This document shows positions 1 through 3,956 of a stretch of DNA of 5,395 bases, one piece after another. Under the pieces are notes generated by a model. That model made no database searches, had not been told where the DNA came from, and saw only the letters and a list, made by a program, of their open reading frames with translations. Origin of the DNA: Candidatus Fraserbacteria bacterium RBG_16_55_9 (GTDB lineage: Bacteria > Bipolaricaulota > Bipolaricaulia > RBG-16-55-9); contig MFGX01000045.1 in assembly GCA_001778455.1 (NCBI GenBank), forward strand, positions 11,666-17,060. The letters are read 5' to 3'. The position numbers were made by a program, and so were the translations under genes. How positions within the stretch are numbered: the stretch's first letter is position 1; each line of letters starts with the position of its first letter.

Positions 1-575
1 ACTCCAACCGCGTGTGGCACACCTGCGCCAACGATACCCGTCACGGCAAGCAGCCCTACCGATGGATCGTTCAGGGTCATGGAACCCCCGTGACCCCTGT
101 TGATGCCGGTCACTTTGCCATAGAGCTCGGCAACGAGGGCCTTCAAATCCATCCCTAAGGCGGCAGAGTACCCGTGGGCTCGGTACGTGCCAATGAGCAT
201 GTCACCTGGCTGCATGGCTGTGGCCACTCCCACATTGACCGCCTCTTCGCCGTCCGAGGTATGCTGCCAAGGGAATGAGGAACCTGGCTGCAGCTTGCGC
301 CCTGCTTGAAAGCCCTGGGCTAGCGTCCCAACAGGAATTTGCAGATCCGCCGTCTGTATCTCGGCGATCTTGTTTTCGAGCTGCCGGATGCGCTGCATCC
401 CGCGGTACATCTTGAGCAATGTCTCCTTCGGCAAGGTGACGGAAGACGGGAAAGCCTGCGCTAGGGCCTTCTGCATCTGAGGAAGGCCGATCACGGCCGC
501 TCCCGCAACCACACCTGCACCTTTCAGGAAACCCCTTCTGGACACACGGTGTTTCTGTACGATCTCTTGTGCCAT
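1..575 (-). CDS. Tat-exported thiamine-diphosphate-dependent dehydrogenase E1 component, alpha subunit (3' end outside window)
   Basis: E1 alpha pairs with E1 beta to decarboxylate a 2-oxo acid (pyruvate, branched-chain) or cleave acetoin with thiamine diphosphate, normally passing the acyl group to a lipoyl E2. I translated 191 codons. Residues 12-18 read SRRGFLK, an exact twin-arginine motif. A hydrophobic segment follows (about 20-32) and then a likely cleavage site after A37-L38-A39. The E1 alpha fold begins near residue 49: DGEEAVNVG (108-116), YRAHG (131-135), GHGGSM (161-166) and GIVGAGVP (180-187). From family knowledge, Y131, R132, G180 and V182 match cofactor-contacting positions of human E1 alpha. 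The second half of the TPP motif (GDG...N) lies off the window. No cysteine occurs in the visible part. I chose ATG 575 for its well-spaced GGAGGG; an in-frame ATG at 650 would add 25 residues. The substrate is undetermined, and E1 beta would be expected beyond position 1. The family call is firm; export is inferred. Confidence 0.93.
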   Translation of the reverse strand, partial: MAQEIVQKHRVSRRGFLKGAGVVAGAAVIGLPQMQKALAQAFPSSVTLPKETLLKMYRGMQRIRQLENKIAEIQTADLQIPVGTLAQGFQAGRKLQPGSSFPWQHTSDGEEAVNVGVATAMQPGDMLIGTYRAHGYSAALGMDLKALVAELYGKVTGINRGHGGSMTLNDPSVGLLAVTGIVGAGVPHAVG

Positions 576-584
576 TGTTGAATT

Positions 585-593
585 CCCTCCTTT
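585..593 (-). promoter_or_regulatory. Ribosome binding site deciding the E1 alpha start
   Basis: AAAGGAGGG on the minus strand ends 9 bases before the ATG at 575, which is ideal Shine-Dalgarno spacing. A second purine-rich site (GGGAGG, about 663-668) sits about 12 bases before the upstream in-frame ATG at 650. The longer form is therefore possible but less well spaced. Confidence 0.7.
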
Positions 594-670
594 GCTAGGG
601 TTGACTCCTTGACAAGCCGCTACTCTGAGCGACTCCTTCGTATCCACCATCTGAAGTAACCACCTCCCTT

Positions 671-732
671 TTACTTACTAGGCTAGCACTCGCTCTTCCC
701 GTCGTCTATGAAGAAGATGGCAGGAAAGATGT
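671..732 (-). promoter_or_regulatory. Upstream region of the E1 alpha gene with an element shared with the regulator gene
   Basis: The 187-base gap between the regulator stop and the E1 alpha start holds an element seen again upstream of the regulator gene. In plus-strand reading it is TCTATGAAGAAGATGG (705-720), then AGATGT (727-732) after a 6-base gap. In the transcribed (minus) direction a weak -10-like sequence follows about 19 to 24 bases downstream (TAGCCT 685-680 or TAGTAA 680-675), with no good -35. That arrangement would fit an activator-dependent promoter. I see no hairpin-plus-U terminator for the regulator gene here, so read-through is possible. The shared element is visible; its role is a guess. 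Confidence 0.35.
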
Positions 733-762
733 GAGGTATTAAACTAAAAAGGTGTGAAGGAT

Positions 763-1458
763 TTACACTTGGAGTTCCCGCAGCCGCCGTTCGTCCAAGA
801 CTTCGATCTTATGGTCTTGAATGGCAATGATCTTCTCCTCCATCAAGTTGTAAAGTGCCTTGTTGGTCACCTTCCGGTTCACTCCGACCAGGTCCGCTAT
901 CACTTGCCGCAAAAGGGGCTGCCGTTCAAATTGCGCTGCCCCTTGCAGCTCCATCAGAACTCTGGCCACCCTGGCCCTTACATCACAATAGGAAGAGATC
1001 CAGATCTCATGGAGGAGTTCCCTTGCTACCACCGAAAGGCGTTCTATCACCTTTGTGGCCACGGAGGGGTGACGCATCACAAAGGATCTAAAGGACGAAG
1101 CAGGCAGATAGTAGACCAAAGCAGGCGTCTCGGCTTCCACTTGAACGACGAAATCATTATAGATCCGCTCACCGTTGTGCGAAGCATTCACACACGGAAT
1201 CAGATCACCCGTTTGGAGAAACTTCAGGATCCGACGCTTGGCTTCTCCACTCTTCCTCACGGTCAGCAGGGCACGCCCTTGGCAGAGGATGAAGCAACCG
1301 GGGCGGTAGACCCCTTCTTGCCAGATGACCTGTCCACGCACGTAGTACAGAGACTTCACCCTCTTGGAGATCTCTCTAAGCTCGGTCTCCGGTAAACGAC
1401 CAAGGATGCAAGATGCAGAGCGCTCACACGACATGCAGTTCTTCATCGCGATCTCCAT
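763..1458 (-). CDS. Crp/Fnr-family transcriptional regulator with FNR-like N-terminal cysteine cluster
   Basis: The 231-residue length is typical of Crp/Fnr proteins: an N-terminal cyclic-nucleotide-binding-type beta-roll (about 20-120), a dimerisation helix (about 130-160) and a C-terminal winged helix-turn-helix (about 160-225). C8, C11 and C17 form C-x2-C-x5-C, the same spacing as the three N-terminal ligands of the oxygen-sensing [4Fe-4S] cluster in E. coli FNR. The position I align with the fourth FNR ligand (C122) is a tyrosine (Y116). C55, C59, C89 and C158 are other candidates. The recognition-helix region (G192-VNRKVTNK) lacks the E-xx-SR signature of FNR, so its DNA target probably differs. 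The start at 1458 has GGAG about 14 bases upstream; no other in-frame start precedes it. It lies directly upstream of and co-oriented with the E1 alpha gene, a likely target. The family is certain; oxygen or redox sensing is inferred. Confidence 0.92.
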   Translation of the reverse strand: MEIAMKNCMSCERSASCILGRLPETELREISKRVKSLYYVRGQVIWQEGVYRPGCFILCQGRALLTVRKSGEAKRRILKFLQTGDLIPCVNASHNGERIYNDFVVQVEAETPALVYYLPASSFRSFVMRHPSVATKVIERLSVVARELLHEIWISSYCDVRARVARVLMELQGAAQFERQPLLRQVIADLVGVNRKVTNKALYNLMEEKIIAIQDHKIEVLDERRLRELQV

Positions 1459-1472
1459 AGAGCGCCCGTCAT

Positions 1473-1544
1473 CTCCTTTCTTGTCTCCCAGATTATGGCA
1501 GTGCCAGGGGGGAGTAATCTATGAAGAAATGGACAAAGAGATGT
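1473..1544 (-). promoter_or_regulatory. Probable promoter and operator of the Crp/Fnr-type regulator gene
   Basis: Reading toward the regulator gene, CATAAT (1497-1492) is a fair -10 hexamer and GGAG (1476-1473) is the ribosome site. No good -35 hexamer is present at the right distance. The position is instead occupied by the element shared with the E1 alpha upstream region: TCTATGAAGAA (1518-1528), ATGG (1529-1532) and AGATGT (1539-1544) on the plus strand. The element is centred roughly 40 bases before the expected transcription start, where class II activators of the Crp/Fnr family bind. Autoregulation is therefore possible. No clear two-fold symmetry is visible, which argues against a classical Fnr box. 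Confidence 0.4.
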
Positions 1545-1554
1545 AACCGATTAC

Positions 1555-1606
1555 CAAAGAAAGGAAAGTTGCGAAAGGGGAAAGAGATGAAGAAGTTCTT
1601 GCTTTG
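1555..1606 (-). terminator. C-rich, G-poor transcript tail after the TA cassette, possible Rho-dependent terminator
   Basis: I see no hairpin with a U tract after the last cassette gene. The minus-strand transcript of 1561-1600 contains 14 C and only 2 G in 40 bases, the composition bias typical of Rho utilisation sites. The plus-strand AAGAAGTTCTT (1590-1600) is a perfect 11-base palindrome but too short to act as a terminator stem. Rho termination is inferred from composition only. Confidence 0.3.
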
Positions 1607-1867
1607 TTAGCCGCCGCGCGCCGTTCGCTTCAGCCCTAGCCGACGGCGCATCTCCTTGCTGGAGGTTCCCCCGTCTGGCTTTTGTCGTGACCGTGATCGC
1701 TCGATCAGAGCAAGAAACCGAGGGTGGGTGCTCAAAGTCACCGTTTCCAAATCCGCGTTTTCAATGGATACCAACGCCGCGACAGGTTTTCGATCTACTG
1801 TCAACACAACAGGCCCTTTGTTCACATCTCGCGCATAGTCTGCGAGTGGAGCGGTTGCCTTAGCCAT
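1607..1867 (-). CDS. Phd/YefM-type (prevent-host-death family) antitoxin-like protein
   Basis: This is an 86-residue protein counted from ATG 1867. The N-terminal half (ATAPLADYARDV, then PVVLTVDRKPVAALVSI) matches the conserved Phd/YefM fold. In that fold an N-terminal dimer binds the operator DNA and a flexible C-terminus neutralises the toxin. The C-terminal half is charged and carries a run (SSKEMRRRLGL) common in family members that face RelE/ParE or PIN toxins. The frame also has TTG at 1873, two codons earlier. Neither start has a good ribosome site. The gene overlaps the end of the PIN-like toxin gene by 46 bases in another frame, so translation is probably coupled. No RelE, Doc or other toxin gene follows it. 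It may be a second antitoxin for the PIN-like protein, a repressor of the cassette, or an orphan. The family call is good; its partner is unknown. Confidence 0.82.
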   Translation of the reverse strand: MAKATAPLADYARDVNKGPVVLTVDRKPVAALVSIENADLETVTLSTHPRFLALIERSRSRQKPDGGTSSKEMRRRLGLKRTARGG

Positions 1868-2175
1868 TTCCAAAGAGCTTCTTGAACAGCTGTCAAATTT
1901 GTCAGCAAAAGAGCAACCTGTCTCTCTGGGCGTCGCTCCGTACCTCGTCGAAACAGAATCACAGAGGGTCGGCTTGCCTTCCTTAGAGCGAGCAGTGTGC
2001 CAAAGTCTGTGTCCGCGGAGACGAGAATGCGATGTTCTACCTTAGCTCTAGCGAAGATTCCTTCATCGTCCTCCGCCTGCATCTGATAATCGCGAACATG
2101 CACTGCATCATGGCCAGATTGCTGTAGGCTCTCCGCTATGAGGGGTGATAGGGCGTTGTCCACCAAGAACTTCAC
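1822..2175 (-). CDS. DUF5615-family PIN-like protein, predicted ribonuclease toxin
   Basis: At 117 residues it is the usual size for this family, which comparative genomics places within the PIN-like nuclease fold as the toxin partner of DUF433 proteins. The family signature is complete: FLVDNALSP at the N-terminus with D6, a conserved acidic stretch EDDEGI (35-40, D37/E38), and LVSADTDFG (51-59) with D55 and D57. These acidic residues would bind the metal used to cut RNA. The start is GTG at 2175, overlapping the stop of the DUF433 gene in a GTGA arrangement. It has no Shine-Dalgarno of its own, which points to translational coupling with the antitoxin upstream. The C-terminal tail after about residue 104 is encoded in the overlap with the Phd-type gene. 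RNA cleavage is inferred from the fold, and the target is unknown. Confidence 0.85.
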   Translation of the reverse strand: MKFLVDNALSPLIAESLQQSGHDAVHVRDYQMQAEDDEGIFARAKVEHRILVSADTDFGTLLALRKASRPSVILFRRGTERRPERQVALLLTNLTAVQEALWKWLRQPLHSQTMREM

Positions 2176-2402
2176 GGTGCAGATACCAAGGGCAACTCGC
2201 GCTCCCGAACTGCTTCCGCAGCATATTGCAAAGCCTCGCGGATATCTTCACCCTTTAGATCTGGAAATGCCTTGTGAATCTCTCCTTCAGTCATACCATC
2301 AGCGACCATATCCACGACCGTCGCCACCGGTATTCGCAAGCCGCGAATACAAGGCACCCCCCCCATCTGCTGAGGGTTGACGGTAATTCGTGTAAACTTC
2401 AT
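2172..2402 (-). CDS. DUF433-domain antitoxin
   Basis: This 76-residue protein is near full length for DUF433 proteins, small helix-turn-helix-like antitoxins that pair with DUF5615 PIN-like toxins (the VapB45/VapC45 type of pair). Conserved blocks are RITVNPQQMGGVPCIRGLRIPV in two parts (5-20 and 21-26), VVDMVADGMTEGEI (29-42) and the helix FPDLKGEDIREALQYAA (46-62), ending RERELPL. It is the first gene of the cassette, with GGAGG (2409-2413) 6 bases before ATG 2402 and a strong promoter upstream. That layout keeps the antitoxin in excess, as expected of type II systems, and the protein may also repress this promoter. A run of eight G on its coding strand falls at codons 13-16. Family and pairing are confident; the exact toxin-neutralising mechanism is not visible. 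Confidence 0.88.
   Translation of the reverse strand: MKFTRITVNPQQMGGVPCIRGLRIPVATVVDMVADGMTEGEIHKAFPDLKGEDIREALQYAAEAVRERELPLVSAP
2357..2364. repeat. Homopolymer run of eight C (eight G in the antitoxin mRNA)
   Basis: The run encodes M13-G14-G15-V16 of the DUF433 antitoxin, a conserved glycine pair of that family. Homopolymers of this length are prone to slippage. The reading frame is intact here, since the following PCIRG block is in frame. Confidence 0.9.
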
Positions 2403-2408
2403 TGCCTA

Positions 2409-2463
2409 CCTCCAAGGTTATCTCAGATCTCTTCAATAATACCTGCTAAGCTTTGAAAGTCAA
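2409..2463 (-). promoter_or_regulatory. Sigma70-type promoter and ribosome site of the TA cassette
   Basis: On the minus strand TTGACT (2463-2458) and TATTAT (2441-2436) are separated by 16 bases, close to the housekeeping consensus. Transcription would start near 2429, giving a leader of about 27 bases with GGAGG (2413-2409). Two 6-base palindromes lie in the promoter (AAGCTT 2449-2454 between the hexamers, AGATCT 2425-2430 at the start site). They could be operator halves, but nothing longer is symmetric. Confidence 0.65.
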
Positions 2464-2492
2464 CGAATTGTCTTGCTTATGACAGTGGGGGG

Positions 2493-2521
2493 TTGATCGA
2501 AGAACTAAACTCTCCTACAAT
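2493..2521 (+). promoter_or_regulatory. Sigma70-type promoter of rarA, giving a near-leaderless mRNA
   Basis: TTGATC (2493-2498) and TACAAT (2516-2521) are separated by exactly 17 bases. Transcription would start around 2527-2531, only about 3 to 7 bases before the rarA ATG at 2534. The promoter is back to back with that of the TA cassette, and the two -35 hexamers lie about 30 bases apart. Confidence 0.6.
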
Positions 2522-2533
2522 GCAATCGGGAGC

Positions 2534-3856
2534 ATGGGTCAACTCTTTGACCAAGACAAGAAGAAAGCCCCACTGGCCGAACGGCTGCGTCCCCGCCATC
2601 TCGATGAATTCGTGGGCCAAGAACACATCGTCGGCACCGGAAAACCTCTGCGGAAAATGATCGAGAGCGATCAAGTGCGCTCCCTTGTGCTTTGGGGTCC
2701 GCCGGGCACAGGCAAGACAACTCTGGGCCATGTCATTGCCCAGGCATTCAAAGCAGACTTCCACCACTTCAGCGCTACCCGCTCCTCCATCAAAGAAATC
2801 CAAGCCGTGATGGAAAGCTCCCGCAAGAGATTCAACTCCTACGGAACGCGAGATCTCGTCTTCGTAGATGAGCTCCATCGGTTTAACAAAGCCCAACAAG
2901 CCGCATTTCTGCCTTATGTCGAAGAAGGCTCTGTGATCTTGATCGGTGCTACCACTGAAAACCCATCGTTCGAGATCATCAATCCGCTCCTCTCGCGCTC
3001 GCAGGTCTTCGTGCTCAAGCCTCTCGCACCCCAAGAGATCAAAACGATCACGCAACGAGCACTCATAGACAAAGAACGAGGATTGGGTGACCGCGGGATG
3101 AATCTGACCCCCGAAGCTGAAAACTTCATTGCCGAAGTCTGCGATGGCGATGCGCGCCGAGCGCTCAATCTACTCGAGCTGTCTGCCGATCTCTCTTCGT
3201 CTCAGAGGATCACTCTGGAGATCGTTCAAGAGGCTTTTCAGCGCAAGACGCCGCAATACGACAAAGCCGGCGAAGAACACTACAACACGATCTCCGCGCT
3301 CCACAAGGCCGTAAGAAATTCTGAACCCGATGCCACGCTCTATTGGCTCGCACGCATGCTCGCGGGAGGCGATGATCCGCTCTACATCGCGCGACGCTTG
3401 ATCCGCATGGCCATCGAAGATATCGGCCTGGCCGATCCCCAAGCGCTCGCTCTGGCTGTAGCCGCAAAAGACACCTACGACTTTTTAGGTTCCCCTGAAG
3501 GCGAACTGGCCCTGGCAGAAGTTGCCGTCTATCTCGCCACAGCTCCCAAGAGCAATGCCATCTACAAAGCGTTCGGTCAGGCACGCGAGGATGTAGAAAA
3601 GACGCGCAATGAACCTGTGCCCTTGCACATTCGCAACGCCGTTACCCAACTCATGAAAGAACTCGATTACAGCAGAGGCTACCAGTATGCCCACAACTAC
3701 GAGGAGGGTGTGACGGACATGAACTGTCTGCCAGACAACCTGAAAGATCGCGTCTACTATCATCCCGCAGATCGGGGCTTCGAAGCAGAGATCAAACGGC
3801 GCTTGGAGCGTTGGCAAGCGCTCCGCCGCCAGAAATCGTCAACGCGAAAGACCTAA
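2534..3856 (+). CDS. rarA: Replication-associated recombination protein A (RarA/MgsA), AAA+ ATPase
   Basis: RarA is a cytosolic AAA+ ATPase related to clamp loaders and eukaryotic Mgs1/WRNIP1. It acts at stalled replication forks with SSB. At 440 residues it is full length. Landmarks in order: the N-terminal APLAERLRPRHLDEFVGQ (12-29), Walker A GPPGTGKTT (55-63), Walker B LVFVDE (108-113), sensor 1 IGATTENPSF (137-146), a likely arginine finger in SRSQ (154-157), sensor 2 region GDARRALNLLE (205-215), and the MgsA C-terminal tetramerisation domain from about 250 (ARMLAGGDDPLYIARRLIR 273-291) to YYHPADRGFE (408-417). All catalytic residues are present. ATG 2534 is the only in-frame start downstream of a stop at 2480-2482. 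It lacks a spaced Shine-Dalgarno, in line with the near-leaderless promoter. It diverges from the TA cassette, and a separate promoter-like sequence precedes the next gene. The call is firm. Confidence 0.97.
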   Translation: MGQLFDQDKKKAPLAERLRPRHLDEFVGQEHIVGTGKPLRKMIESDQVRSLVLWGPPGTGKTTLGHVIAQAFKADFHHFSATRSSIKEIQAVMESSRKRFNSYGTRDLVFVDELHRFNKAQQAAFLPYVEEGSVILIGATTENPSFEIINPLLSRSQVFVLKPLAPQEIKTITQRALIDKERGLGDRGMNLTPEAENFIAEVCDGDARRALNLLELSADLSSSQRITLEIVQEAFQRKTPQYDKAGEEHYNTISALHKAVRNSEPDATLYWLARMLAGGDDPLYIARRLIRMAIEDIGLADPQALALAVAAKDTYDFLGSPEGELALAEVAVYLATAPKSNAIYKAFGQAREDVEKTRNEPVPLHIRNAVTQLMKELDYSRGYQYAHNYEEGVTDMNCLPDNLKDRVYYHPADRGFEAEIKRRLERWQALRRQKSSTRKT

Positions 3857-3890
3857 GCAGGCCAAGCATCCTCCCTCGCCAGATCTCTTC

Positions 3891-3948
3891 TTGACTGCGG
3901 ACTCACACAAAATGTATGGTTTGGCAGCATCAATTTTAAGGAGGAGGT
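3891..3948 (+). promoter_or_regulatory. Candidate promoter and strong ribosome site of the exported peptidase gene
   Basis: TTGACT (3891-3896) and TATGGT (3915-3920) are 18 bases apart, a moderate sigma70 match. TAAGGAGGAGGT (3937-3948) is a very strong Shine-Dalgarno sequence ending 8 bases before ATG 3957. No clear rarA terminator is seen in the 100-base gap, so some rarA read-through is possible. Confidence 0.5.
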
Positions 3949-3956
3949 CGCCTCGC

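Noticed and set aside
576..762. Classical Fnr box (TTGAT-N4-ATCAA) upstream of E1 alpha
   Set aside because: I looked for the symmetric sequence and found none. Only the non-palindromic shared element is present.
754..1395. Long plus-strand open frame of 213 codons
   Set aside because: It lies antisense to the Crp/Fnr-type regulator gene, whose protein has clear family motifs. The translation resembles no family I know and has an improbable composition, so it is a shadow frame.
2138..2456. Plus-strand frames of 80 and 60 codons
   Set aside because: They are antisense to the DUF433 and DUF5615 genes, with no family resemblance or ribosome site.
2477..3055. Minus-strand open frame of 192 codons
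   Set aside because: It lies opposite rarA and covers the rarA promoter. It has no recognisable domain or ribosome site and is explained by the codon bias of rarA.
3170..3817. Several minus-strand frames of 90 to 124 codons
   Set aside because: All are inside rarA on the opposite strand and have no domain or start signal. They are shadows.
3857..3956. Intrinsic terminator after rarA
   Set aside because: There is no stable inverted repeat followed by a T run. The T run at 3934-3937 is short and lies next to the ribosome site of the next gene.
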